Below are positions 52,694-64,000 of a DNA stretch of 64,000 nucleotides, piece by piece; positions within the stretch are counted from its first letter, which is position 1; every line of letters starts with the position of its first letter. The DNA comes from Ricinus communis. Its lineage: Eukaryota > Streptophyta > Magnoliopsida > Malpighiales > Euphorbiaceae. The notes beneath the pieces are model-generated. The model did not search any database. It had not been told where the DNA came from and saw only the letters and a list, made by a program, of their open reading frames with translations. Location: assembly GCF_019578655.1 (NCBI RefSeq), contig NC_063257.1:496001-560000 (forward strand), written 5' to 3'. Both the position numbers and the translations under genes were made by a program.

Positions 52694-55600
52694 TGTGATA
52701 CCGAGAGGGAGGCAGAGGGAAAGAGAGTTCTAGTTTAGAAAGTGTTTAGGAAGATAGTGGAAGCACCCAATTGCAGTGAGTAGAGTGAGTTGGGTTGAAA
52801 ATGGGAGCTGAACACTGTCTGTATTTATAACACTTTCTTGGGTTAGCCAACCATGTCTACCATCATCAGGACCCCATTCTTTTTTTCTTCCCAGCTTACG
52901 CTTATGCCTATCCGTATCCTATGATCACTTGGTCCAATCAGTAACATTTTAGATATTTTGGGAACCCTATTCTCATCTTACCCCATCATTTTTATGAGCT
53001 GTCCCGGCCTTCTGTGATTACTTTTTTTCTTTTTCTTTTGCCTTCACCATAAAATGAGGGATCATTATCATCTTCTTAATTCGTAACTTTTTTATGAAAA
53101 ATGTATTGTATATAGTTCTTTTAAGTCACTCAGTTTCTTTCTTTTACCATTAAATTTGAGTGCACAAGATACAGTGTTATAATATTTATAAATGGGCAAC
53201 GCCAAGTAGACATGAAGCAACTCAGACCAAACCAATTTACAATTCAAATAAGTGAGATTTGAGCACATGACTCTTAGGTCACGGAGCTGAATCTTAACCA
53301 TTTTGACTATTCTTTCATCATGAATAAAGACAAAATTTATACTTTATTTAAAGTTGTGGTGACAAAGTTGCCAAAATCTTATCCCAAGTTTCCACTTCCA
53401 CAGGGAAAAAGAGTCAGTTTTATTACGCAGATAATTAAAGAGCTTTTAAAAATTATAATTATTATGAATTAATAAAATGTTTAAAAATAAGAAAAATAAA
53501 AATTAGTGAGCTCGTATTTTATAAGATAATTATTGACAGTAAATATTTGAACACATGACGCAGAGTTAGATTATAATGGAATTATGATTCTAGATAAAAT
53601 TGAAAAGTCGGAGTTGGATTATTATGAACAGTGGTAAAACTAATTAAAAAGATTCGGTGAGTTGTGACCCACCAATAATACTGAACCAATGGCCCTGACG
53701 GTGACAAAAGCCTGTTGAATTTGGACAATAATTGACAAAGCCATCCCGTCAGGTTCCCCTCATCAACTTTATGTCGTTTTGCTTCATCCGGTGAGTTTTA
53801 TTTTTTACTTTTTAAAGACAAAAAGTGAGATATGTTTTATTATTAAATCACAGAAGTTTATGAGGTAAAAATAAAATGATGACCCATAATTAATTAGTTA
53901 TATATATATATGGTGATGATCGGTCTCTATCTGTGAATCGATTAAGGCAGACCACATGCAATACAATAATTCAGAATGGGAAGGACCAAACTTCTCCATC
54001 TCCACAACACAATAGCTAATGGGCGCAAGAAGGCAACGCAGCGCCCACCCCTTTCATGTAATGGCGCCAGGGACTTTCAAACACGTGCGCTGTGCCAAGG
54101 AAAAATATGTACTTACAAACGCATGTAGTGAAACACTATTGTCAAGGAGATAGAGAGATAACACCATCTCACCTAATAATAATAATAATTCTGGATGTTT
54201 GAATTTTCAAAAGATGAATTATTACGGAAAAATATTATATTATAATAAAATGCAAGTTGGTATTTTGGTGTTGTCTATAATACAATATCGAGGACTTTCT
54301 CTGCAGGCTAGCCGCTTATGATTTTTTTGGTTATTGGTTGGTCAGAATTTATAAGGTGCAATATCACATGGTGGAGCACCTCTTTTAATCAAAATTCTAT
54401 TTTTAAGTTTATATCTTATAAAAGAATCATTCCTATCTTTAAATATTTTATTTTTTAATTTTGAATAATTAACATATATTTTGTTAATTATTTATATAAA
54501 CATAAATAATAATTTTCTTTTTATATATGTATATGCTTTTTTTTAAAATAATAAAAAAAAAAAAATCCTTATCTTACGCATAGGAGGTATGCCTTATATT
54601 TAATGATCAATGGTTGAGCAAATCATACGAGTACTTTGTATATTATGATGCATTCCGAATTTGGTGGAGGCGTTGGCAAGTATATTATAATAACAGCGGA
54701 GTGGTCCGTCTTCTCCTTCGCAGCAGTTTTCATTTCAACCCTAAAACTATATTATAATAATATTCTTTCTATTCGGCACTATAATCTAACATTTGAGATA
54801 ACTTTGTAGTAAGGTTTTATTTCCTTACCACATATTTCTTTATCATAACATTGATCCCATCTTATATTTTAGAAAAAACTTTTTCTATATCACCACCTAT
54901 ATACTAAATTAATATATATTTATTGATATTAAATAATAAAATATGTATGAGTCGTTCAATACTATAATATAAAATATACATATATTATATTATTTTATTA
55001 TTAATTATGATGTCATTTTTAATACGTGTCGGTAATGATCGTAAAAAGAAATAAAAAAAAAAAAACTTTGAATGATTTTGGAATGCTAGCATTATCTAAA
55101 TAAATAATCAATCCAAAACTCAATTATTTTTAGAAACGACAGAAGAGATTAACCAGTGGAGTTAAATTAAGTACCGTAATTGGACTGGCACCGCGATTTG
55201 TTAGAGTGATGGTGGGTGGGGGCTACCCTGGGACGCTGATTGATTTCTAATTTAGACTTTAATGCGCATTCGATGCTAATGTTTCGATCTATTCGACATC
55301 GTGGGCACTGATCAATTGGAATTTCCTGCAGAAAGGGATAAGGGACCAACCCAAAATATGAACAAGCATGTGTTGGCAATACGCTGCTTTAGATTTTAAT
55401 TTGATTGCTCTGGTCCACCACACTACCTAATGAACACATATTGCTCTTGTGTTGTGATGGGATCATTTTATACTTCTCTCCAACTTGAGATCACAATATC
55501 TACATATCAAAAGACTTTTCTTCCAAGCAAAAATATTTAACAAATTTTTATTAAGCACTGGTTAATCAGCTTAGTGACTGATTAACTATTTGGTTCCAAT

Positions 55601-56735
55601 TCAAAACTTTATTTAAATCAAAATAAATCTTTATTATCTTATTACCACTCCTAAATACCATTCTTTTATTATATTTCTTTTTATTTTCTTGTAGGTTAAC
55701 AAAAACTTGAGAGATGGTTTGGTTAATAATATAAGTGGTGGTGTGGCGGCTTGATTTTTTATCAATAAAAGTAAAAAGTCGTATTCTCTGCCCCACGTAC
55801 GTTTCAGAATAATCATCCCTGCATTGCCCCGCAGTGCTTGAAAAAATTCTTCCGTTTCCACAAAACCCATTTCTTGAATTGAAGCTGTGAAAGCTGATCT
55901 TGCATGGAATAGCTATAGCTAGAGCTCTAGAGAAAGTACAAAAAGAGGGGAACGATATGTAGAAATTGGAAGATGATAGTTGTGTTAATAAAATGATTGC
56001 TACGGAGCCAAACAAGCGAAATTAATGTCCAACATCTGTTTCTTCTGTTATAAAAATGGCGGTGCTCCATTGTCCGCATTTGCTGCCGTCAAAAGTAGTG
56101 CAATCAATCATCATAAAACACAAAAAAGAAAAGAAAAGAAGGAAACAGTAAGGGCAGTACAGCACACCAGGAAATTTACAAATGCACGGGTACTTTTATT
56201 TTTCTTATACAAGGGCTGCCATTATATTGAATAACCTTAACATAGGCGAATGAATAAGCTTAGTGATTTGTTGAAATCACCCCTGGAAAGCTGCTAAATC
56301 GACCTTCTGGCAGCAGGTATGAGTAACTTATCACTCTCTTTTAAAATATTTACTGGTTCATAATATATAATGGGGATGGGTTCCCTATCAGATCAATTAT
56401 CTCTAATACGAGAAATTCTTCCTACGTAGACAAAATCAATTGTTATTATTTGAGAATTTTTCCTCTAATATTGGTTCATTAATTTTCTTGTTCTGCTCTA
56501 GCATAATAGATAACAGGATGATATCATTCAAGGTTTTGCTTATATAAACAGAAGAGTGTGCAAAAAAATGAGCTACATTCATTCAGAGAGTACATAAACA
56601 GCAATCTGCCTGGACACTCGGAAACAAAAGAAAAGTATAGAGAATCATGTGGATAAACAATCAAGGGTTAAAATCTTTACAGCCTCAATTTAACATGGTC
56701 AGAGAGATTAGTATTGAGAAACTTGAGTTTATGTC
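52694..56735. other. 4-kb spacer: catalase promoter to U-box gene 3' end
   Basis: Contains the second catalase's core promoter near 52822 and about 3.8 kb of AT-rich DNA. At 55566-56015 the minus strand is open in two overlapping frames (149 and 78 codons) with no recognisable domain; at 55167-55379 is a 70-codon minus-strand frame, also unassigned. The last few hundred bases are the U-box gene 3' flank. Confidence 0.5.
52822..52829 (-). promoter_or_regulatory. TATA box of the second catalase
   Basis: The minus strand reads TATAAATA about 130 bases before the ATG at 52693, almost the same distance as in the neighbouring catalase. Confidence 0.6.
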
Positions 56736-59463
56736 TCAAATTTGCTCAGTCTTGCTCATAAGTTGCATAAGAGCATTTGCCTTTCTCTGCGCTCTATTGG
56801 TTCCACTGTTGGCGATCTCAACTAAATGCTCATATACACCAAACTGAAGTGCTGCAAGTATGAAAGACGAGTTATTCGACCCCAGCTCAAGGAGTACTGA
56901 TGTTGCACATTCCTTGTTCTTTGGGGTGCCATCTTTGATGAATTCTACAAGTGTTTCGATGAACGATAGCTGCCCAATCGCACTCCGCCCATCTGGATGT
57001 GATGAAAGAAGTAGAAAGATGGAGAGTGCCTCATCAACCATACCCAAGTTTATGTCCTCGAGCAACTGGAGTAGAGGTGTAATAATGCCAGCATCTATAG
57101 CTCTAGCCTTATTCAAATGGTTGAGCGACAAGTTAAACAATGCAGTAGCAGCATCTTTTTTGCCTCTTACTGTGCCATTCTCTAACAAGTTCACTAATGG
57201 CGGGATGCCATCCGATAGGCCAATGGTTACCTTGTTCTCGTCAAGCATTGATAAGCTGAATAATGCTGCTGCAGAGTTCTCTCTGCCCTCGACACTTCCA
57301 CTACGCAAAACTTCTATGATAGCCGGAACGGCTCCTTCTCTAGCTATGAGTCTCTTATTAGTCTCATCAATTGATAAATTCAACAAAGCTGTTACTGCAT
57401 GTTCTTGTATTTTAGAGTCTGGATAGGACAGAATCTGAACTAATGGTGGGATACCTCCATGGTTGGCAATTGCAATTCTGTTCTCAGGATTCTCTTTAGA
57501 GAGCATTCTGATCTTCTTCACAGATTTTCTCTGCACTTCCAACTGACTAGATGATAGGTCATGAACCAAAGAGAGGATTTCCTCACTGAGATCAGAGAAG
57601 CTTTCAGAGGATGCAGAACTATTTTTTGTAGAGAGGTGAAAATTGTTCTCTTCACACCACTGCAAGATTAGGTTTTTAAGGGCATAATTTGGGGCAACCG
57701 ACAGGTGAGCCAAAGTTTGTCTTGTCTTTGGACAGGTCCGGTGATTGGAAATAAACCACTTCTGTATGCTTTCTCTTTCATATGTCTAAAATACATGAAC
57801 AAGGGAAAAAAAAGTCATATAATGTTACTTCCGTCCATACTCTCAAATTCATTCTGATAAAATTGCTTAATTTGACAAACGCCTGGAGAGGTCCATTTAT
57901 GAAATATGAGCAATTACCTGTCCAGACGCAATAATGACTGGATCTGTCATTATCTCGAGTGTGATTGGACAGAGGAATTCATGGGGAATAACTAAAGATG
58001 GACACTTCTCCAATGTTCTATGCATGACAGGATTATCCTGAAAATCAGTAACTTCCATTCCTATAATCTGTTGGAATTTGTTCAGAAGATCGATGATCTG
58101 CTGGATATTCTCTGAAATGTGGCCTCCTCTTTGTTTAACAAGATTCCTTATGGCTATTGTTTCATTATTAAGATCTTCCACAGTATGTAACTCCAGCTTT
58201 TTCGCTAGTCTTTCTATTATAGCACTGTCAGCATTCCTGTCATCCTCTTTGGAGAGTACCACCATCATATCCATTGCAAGTTCTATATCCTGTGTATCTG
58301 TTCTCCCCTTTGCTCGTTTAAGCTGCATTCGCATGAGCTCCATCTGATGAACAATGCGAATTTGTCTTAGAGAAACATGCAAAGATATGAAGTGAATCTG
58401 CTGACAGTGTCCAAAACAGACTCGTTTTTCCAATATTTGGCAGAAATCTTAAACAGAAACTCTGCATTTTGAGTCCCTCTAATTGTTATTTTTGGCTCCA
58501 ATATCCGACCAAACTTAAAATCCAGAGATGCTAATAGTATTTGAATGAGAGAAATATGAAAAAATATCTGAATGAAAACTAGAAAGAGCAAGTAATCAAA
58601 TTCTTGGGGATAGGATTAACGTCAGGCAGAAAGCAGCAAGGGTAATGAAACAACAGCTCCAATGTTAAGAACACATAAATGGTTATAATTTTTTTTTTCT
58701 TGATGGTAACATTTATTCAAGTAAAGAGGACAAAGAAAAAGAAATTAGAAAGCAAAGCAACTGACTACCAAATTCGTTCAGTTGAAAAATGAAGTTGTCA
58801 CCATCTAATGCAAGGGAAAATACCAGATTGAAGAAAACTCGATAACGATAATGATTATGAAATGACATACCTGTTCTTTCACCTCATCAGAAATCCCAAG
58901 TTCATCATAAGGCACAGAATTCAGAGCTTGGTATAATTTATCATTCACCTTTCGAAATTTGACCATAACCGCCTCGCTCTCCACAGCCTGAGATGAAAAC
59001 AGAGTAACAATCTAAATTAACCACGAGAAGGAAACAAATATTCAATAGCAAAACTCAAAATCCTGGAAAGAGCAAAACTCAAATTCCTGACCAGATTGAT
59101 CTTGCTTCCCTCATTGCATAATTTTAGCAGCTTCTCGGCCAAAATAAATGCTTTCTTCAAACTACTCAAACAAGTAATGCCCTTGTCCGGACTTGGCGCG
59201 TCGAGGTCCCGAAGCTCCTCTAGAAATGGCAATAGAAGTTTCATACGCCTAACTAGGCTAAAACAATCTTTCCTGTGCGCTCTTCGATAATCTCCAAGCT
59301 GAGCAACAGATTCAACCAGGTTTGATATTTGTTGAAGAATATCAGTTTCTTCTCTTGGACTTGATGCATTGGATTCAGATTCAATTGCAATTTCAATTTC
59401 AATTTCAATTCCCCGGCCTCCTTCTTCTCCCCCGTTTTCTTCTACTTCTCCATCCATCACCAT
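56736..59463 (-). CDS. U-box / ARM-repeat E3 ubiquitin ligase (PUB12-15 group)
   Basis: Transfers ubiquitin from an E2 to substrates bound by its ARM repeats. Exons in coding order: 59463-59092, 58987-58871, 58343-57918, 57785-56736; all phase 0; 654 aa, normal for the PUB12-15 group. An acidic N-terminus ([12 protein letters not shown]) precedes the U-box N-terminal domain (about 45-230; [20 protein letters not shown]). The U-box starts near residue 282 ([18 protein letters not shown]) and is split by intron 3 before [11 protein letters not shown]...TCPKTRQTL. Armadillo repeats follow (about 370-640), with the usual [18 protein letters not shown] and [12 protein letters not shown] patterns repeated. 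A second ATG six bases downstream (59457) could also start translation; the first is chosen here. It resembles PUB15 most in my memory, but PUB13/14 cannot be excluded, so no symbol is given. Confidence 0.93.
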
Positions 59464-59663
59464 TTACTTCCTGTAATTCACCCCAGAAAACTAGGGCTTC
59501 CAGGGTTTTGGATATATAAAAGAAACTGGATTTTTTATTTGGATTTGTTTTTTTTTTCTTCTTTTATTTAGTTATTTATTATTGTTCGTTTTTTACCTTG
59601 TTCTTTTTGTTGATGGAGAGAAAGTTGCAATTTTGAAAAATTAACGAGGGCGAGAAGAGAACG

Positions 59664-59678
59664 AAACCCTAACCCTAA
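59664..59678 (+). promoter_or_regulatory. Telomere-type boxes upstream of U-box gene
   Basis: AAACCCTAACCCTAA, two overlapping telo-box units, lies about 200 bases upstream of the U-box gene ATG. Telo-boxes are common in promoters and leaders of plant housekeeping and cell-cycle genes. Confidence 0.5.
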
Positions 59679-60324
59679 TTTTCATGAAATCTGATATTGT
59701 TTGGTTGTTTGATGGCCTTGAAGCTCTTGGCGGGCTTTTCGGTTTTTTGATTCTTAAATTAGATACCATTTCGAAAGTTAGTTACTTCTGAACGGACATC
59801 ATACTACTAATGATAATATTATCCTGCGAGAGAGACACAATTTTTGACAAATCGTTTTGTTGCATGTTTTTTCTTTTTTTCTTTTTTATCCTCTGGTTAA
59901 AGGGTATTAATGTAATTTTCCAATTTGATATATAAACAGTATCTTAGCCTAATGATTACAAAATAAAAAATAAATTTATGTGCAATTTTTGCTTTTAATT
60001 TTAGCAAAAGCAGCCCAGTTTTGTTACTAAAAAGAAATAGTTGAGAGATTTAGGAAATGTAAACAATATTGACTGAAATTAGATACCTTAGTATTCCATG
60101 ACTTCCTTTATATTCTATTTATCCTTCCGGAAGTGTTACAAAGAAATATTGTTTTATTTTAACTCAGTTTTATTATAATTTTGTCTGTACACCTCTTCAA
60201 ATCCATATTCTTATTCTTTTCTTTAAATTTGGTAATTTGATAACTGTTTTTGACTAAAATTAACACGACAAATGATATAAACGGGCAGGTAATTTTTGTA
60301 AAGAGAAATAAAGAGAGTGAAATT

Positions 60325-60348
60325 GAAGAAGAAGAAGAAGAAGAAGAA
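60325..60348. repeat. (GAA)8 microsatellite
   Basis: Eight perfect GAA units followed by A-rich sequence, in the divergent spacer. Confidence 0.95.
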
Positions 60349-61825
60349 AAAGAATGGAGAATGATTAGCATAGTTAGTAAATATATAAACATATAAAATT
60401 AGTCGTTTATCTGTGCCATTCAAATTCATAAATATAATTTAATAAGATATTCAATATTTATTAATTATAATATTTTTAAAAATAATAACAAACTAATTAT
60501 TTCTAAATATTTTTTTTTAGTTTTATAAAATTTTAAAATTTTATTAGTGAATAATATTAAAGTATTTTAAAAATAATTATTAAGTAGTTTTAGTATTATT
60601 TCTTACTATTTTTTATGATTAAAAGTTTATTATATAATTTAAGAAGTAATTTATTTTTTAAATATAATATTAAAATATAATTTAAAATTATATTTTATAG
60701 AATTAAAATTATTATCTAATTAGAAGAATAATTTATTAATTAATATTAAAATAAAATTAGTAGATTATTTTTAGGATATATCATTATTTGATTAGAAAAC
60801 TATTTATTAGTTAATATAACATTAAAATATAATTAATATGTTATTTATTAGAATTACAATTAATATTTATTTAGAAATATAATTTATTAGTTAATATATT
60901 AATAGAAAAATTATTAAAAATTGCATGTAATCTTAGATTTCATGTATTAAAAATAAATATAGATGTTAAAATAAAAAATTTATATATCAAAATTAAATAT
61001 ATATATTAAAAATATTTAAATTTTAGAAACTAATATATATATATATATTATATATCGCAGTAAACTAATTTTCCCTATCTTAAAGGATATTGAATTGGCT
61101 GTGTGTTGAGTAGGGGAATTAGCTAATTGCACTTGCGATTTTTGTAACGGGTGGAAAGGGTGAGCCAGTTTGGGTGCATATAGGCTTGCATTTTGCAGTG
61201 GTAATGGTTCTGGAGACAGAATTTGATTGCACCATTTTACATATGCATGGTACTTAACTGCTAATTTGTTGGGTAATGCGATACATAATCCATTGTAGGA
61301 TCCTTTATTATTCTCAGTTAGTATCTTCTTCTTCATTACAATATACAAACGTGCAAATAACAATAATTAAACTTGTTTAGTACTGCATTCCACCCAAATT
61401 AATCAAATTAGTGTTAAGCTCAAAAAGTACAAGGCTTAATTAATAAATAATAGAGCGAGCGAGAGAGAGAGAGAATTGTTATGACTCGTGAACTCCTGAC
61501 GTCGTCCCTCGAAGAGGCAAATGGAATAAAAAGATTTTAAAGAAGTTTAAATGCAGTCAAGATAATGCTTTAAAAATTGACGAATCATAGAGTAGAAGTC
61601 TTTAATGACGTCAATCTTAATTAATCAGGGGGAAATCACAGGAAAATGTGATTGTGATTAATTAATCTTCTGTTGGAAAAAAAGAAAATAATCAATTAGT
61701 GTAAAAATTGCGGGTGCCAGAGTGGCAGCTCCCCTATTGTCGGGGAGACTTCAGATTATTGAAGACTGTACTTGCTGTGCTCTGTCACTCACTCGCCCTT
61801 CTTTCTAAGACAAAGCAGGAAAAAA

Positions 61826-61911
61826 TAAATAAATAAATAAGAGCACTTTCTCAATAAATAAATAAATAAGAGCACTTTCTCAATAAATAAATAAATAAAT
61901 ATAAGAGCAAG
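61826..61911. repeat. 29-bp tandem repeat, two full copies plus partial third
   Basis: The unit is an AATA-rich run followed by AGAGCACTTTCTC. Copies are 61826-61854 and 61855-61883 (identical), with a partial, extended third copy 61884-61911 ending TATAAGAGCA. Confidence 0.9.
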
Positions 61912-62491
61912 TCGGTCTACGTTGCATCTTCATCGTCAACTTGATGCTGTTGCAGGTCTGGTAACAGGTAACTTTATAATTATAAATCCTTCTGAAAATG
62001 TTTAAATTATTTGTATTTTAATGTTTTTATTAATTTATTCATGTAAAATAAAATAAAAGTTGATATCTTAGTTAATTAATTAGTTATAATTAAAAATATA
62101 TATATTAGAGCAAGTACACATATGATTAGTTATTTTTATAAGAAATTTATATTAAATACTGCTAAAATTACAATTTTTATGATAATTTAATAAAAAGCAG
62201 GTCTTTTAATTTTTGATATTAATTTTAGTGTTATTTTTAATAAATTTAGTCATTTGACTCGTTAGGTTAACATCAATAACTATTACAATTAACGGATATA
62301 AGACATATGGATGTCAATGATCCGACCCCAGGGGTCTCATAGTAATTAACCCAGACAACTGTGTCGATTTATGACCGACGGGTTAAAAGTGGTCCCCATT
62401 CGAGGATGTCCCACCTATCAACGGTAAAAAGAAAGGGTGTTCTCCACGTGGCACCCTACAGCAGTGACTATGACATCTATTATATAACATC

Positions 62492-62502
62492 TCCAACGGT
62501 CC
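62492..62502 (+). promoter_or_regulatory. MSA-like mitotic element
   Basis: TCCAACGGTCC matches 10 of 11 positions of the plant M-specific activator consensus YCYAACGGYYA, bound by three-repeat MYB factors in G2/M genes such as B cyclins. Confidence 0.5.
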
Positions 62503-63372
62503 TTAATGTTGAAGAACGCGTGCTCCTACACTCGTACTGCTTTACTTAATGAAATTCGTAAAATTATATCCGACTGATAAAATTACGGGCTGATTCAGGA
62601 AACAAAATTGTAAACGACACAAACGAATGCCACGTATAATAAACCGCCTATTACCAGAGAAAGTGACAGAATCTCTACCGTCCAATTAAATCTTCATGCA
62701 AATAAGAGTTATAATCTTATTTAAATAAAAATATGCAAGTTTGATTTAATTTGACACCAGGCCCATGTTTTTCTGATAAAGATTGGCTTAGGAAGAAAAT
62801 AGATTTGGATAATGTAAGAAAAATAAAACACAGCGCCTAAGAGGAAAGAAATCTTAATTCTTTTGGATAAGAATTGGCATAGAAAAGATAATAAAAGAAA
62901 CCCCTGCAGGAATATGCATAATTCTATAGAAAATAAATGGAACAGAAATAAAGAGAGAGAGATTAGTAACATCACTTAATATTTTTTTGAACTAAACAAT
63001 TATAACATTTGGTTAGTAATTGGGTTCAAAAAATTATGAGAAATGTATAGCCATATGATATGATGTAATTATCAAAACAAATCATGTTTAGTTCTCAATT
63101 AAATTTCTTTATATTAATTCAAATTTCAATATCTTTTTCCTCTTTTGATTCCGTTTATGATTTAATGCCTTCCAAGGAAAATTAGCATATAAAACATTTT
63201 ATATATGAATTTTCAAATAAAAGAAAATAAAATAAAATAGGGTAATTGAGTAATAAACCAATATGACCTCAAAAAGGGGGTATATGATAAAAAATAAAAA
63301 TTAAGTATTAATTTATTAAAAAACAATAATGGAGTGCAGTGGTAGGCAAAATTTAGAAAAGCACATGCAGGG

Positions 63373-63383
63373 TAACCGTTAAG
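63373..63383 (-). promoter_or_regulatory. MSA-like mitotic element
   Basis: Minus strand CTTAACGGTTA, 10 of 11 matches to YCYAACGGYYA, about 580 bases before the cyclin ATG. Confidence 0.6.
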
Positions 63384-63443
63384 CTTTTTGACACAGGAGA
63401 ACGCGACTTTTCAATCTTGGAAGATCCGACGGTCACAATTTAC

Positions 63444-63454
63444 TAGCCGTTAGT
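63444..63454 (-). promoter_or_regulatory. MSA-like mitotic element
   Basis: Minus strand ACTAACGGCTA, 10 of 11 matches to YCYAACGGYYA, about 510 bases before the cyclin ATG and 71 bases from the previous element. Confidence 0.6.
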
Positions 63455-63549
63455 TTTAAAAATTGATAAGGGCATGTGCAGACATATATCCGCTGTTTCC
63501 GTCTCAATTTCGCTTATACAGTTGGTTTCTTTTTTCTTTTCATAAGCCC

Positions 63550-63558
63550 AAACCCTAA
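63550..63558 (+). promoter_or_regulatory. Telo-box near cyclin transcription start
   Basis: AAACCCTAA, followed by GA-rich leader-like sequence, about 400 bases before the cyclin ATG. This probably marks the region of transcription start, leaving a long leader that may contain an intron. Confidence 0.5.
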
Positions 63559-63963
63559 AGAATCATTGAGGGAGAGAGAGCCTGATTGCACTCCATTGCT
63601 AATGGAGTTCTTTTAACTAGCGTCTCTCTCTTTTTCTCGATTCACATTTGAATGTTAGAGCACGTACCTTGGGCGTCTTGGAAGGAAAACTCTTCTCCCT
63701 TTGAAATTTTTTGACGTTCTTTGATCGAAATTTATATAGATATTTAGCAGCATTCTTGAATTTTAAGGTGGGTTTCTTTTTAATTTTTTGTTCTGGGTGT
63801 TTTCCGATCTTGGTTCTTGATAAAGATATTGGCGTTTCATTCAATTTTAAGCTAATGAAGTCGATACAATTGAGTGTTTCTCTTTATACACAGTGGATGG
63901 TTTTATGCATTTTCTAAGTGGGTTTAATTCATTTTAGCTTTTATTCAGTTTTGGTAGACGATA

Positions 63964-64000
63964 ATGGCTGGATCAGACGAAAACAACCCGGGTGTGATCG
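63964..64000 (+). CDS. CYCB2: B2-type mitotic cyclin, 5' end only
   Basis: Partial gene cut by the window edge: 12 codons are visible, MAGSDENNPGVI, plus one base. Plant cyclin B2 proteins characteristically begin M-(V/A)-G-S-D-E-N-x-P-x-V, so the match is specific despite its length. The ATG follows a long leader region, and MSA-like elements lie at -510 and -580, as expected for a gene expressed in G2/M. The position beside a catalase pair agrees with Arabidopsis, where CYCB2;3 lies next to CAT3 (from memory). The cyclin box itself is outside the window. Confidence 0.78.
   Translation, partial: MAGSDENNPGVI

Larger units (their letters stand above)
59464..63963. other. 4.5-kb divergent spacer, U-box gene and cyclin promoters
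   Basis: Shared upstream region of two divergent genes. It holds a double telomere-type box (59664-59678), a (GAA)8 run (60325-60348), an extremely AT-rich block (about 60420-61070), a 29-bp tandem repeat (61826-61911), a G-box with CCACGTGGC near 62444-62452, and AACGG-core mitotic elements (62291-63454). No additional gene was recognised. Confidence 0.6.

Noticed and set aside
56860..57426. 188-codon open frame antisense to the U-box gene
   Set aside because: It is the complement of the ARM-repeat exon, whose codon composition leaves the opposite frame open. The Ser-rich translation has no domain.

Overview
The window is nuclear DNA from a flowering plant, almost certainly a rosid eudicot. 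Genes are split by many GT-AG introns, spacers are AT-rich with simple repeats, and every recognisable protein is plant-type. The proteins read most like Malpighiales/Euphorbiaceae (castor bean, cassava, poplar relatives), but this rests on memory of those families and not on a search.

Layout, left to right: (1) 1600-4663, + strand, a class VII receptor-like cytoplasmic kinase of the PBL21/PBL22 type; (2) 10649-12992, +, a second class VII kinase of the PIX13 type; (3) 20721-35637, +, a 39-exon NPC1-type sterol/lipid transporter (1282 aa); (4) 37375-41647, -, a NIN-like RWP-RK/PB1 transcription factor of the NLP4/NLP5 type (933 aa); (5) 44886-47606, -, a catalase (492 aa); (6) 49967-52693, -, a second, diverged catalase (492 aa); (7) 56736-59463, -, a U-box/ARM-repeat E3 ubiquitin ligase (654 aa); (8) 63964-64000, +, the first codons of a B2-type cyclin that runs off the end. 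All exon junctions were placed by hand; each model keeps the frame from ATG to stop and gives a length normal for its family.

The best large-scale signal is gene order. From memory, Arabidopsis chromosome 1 carries CYCB2;3 - CAT3 - CAT1 - NLP4 - PBL21 (At1g20610 to At1g20650). The window shows PBL21-type - NLP4-type - CAT1-type - CAT3-type - CYCB2 in the same relative order, with the PIX13-like kinase, NPC1 and the U-box gene interspersed. This looks like an old conserved block, not a functional operon, although nitrate signalling (NLP), peroxide removal (catalases) and kinase/ubiquitin signalling sit side by side.

The spacers (about 6.0 kb, 7.7 kb, 1.7 kb, 3.2 kb, 2.4 kb, 4.0 kb and 4.5 kb) hold promoters, microsatellites, short tandem duplications and AT-rich tracts. 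No tRNA, rRNA, CRISPR array or intact transposon was seen. One decayed LINE RNase H fragment lies antisense in an intron of the first kinase. I found no evidence for a wholly undescribed system; the items worth checking are a GC-AG first intron and an exon-spanning duplication in NPC1, a catalase intron difference, mitotic MSA elements before the cyclin, and a few unassigned open frames.
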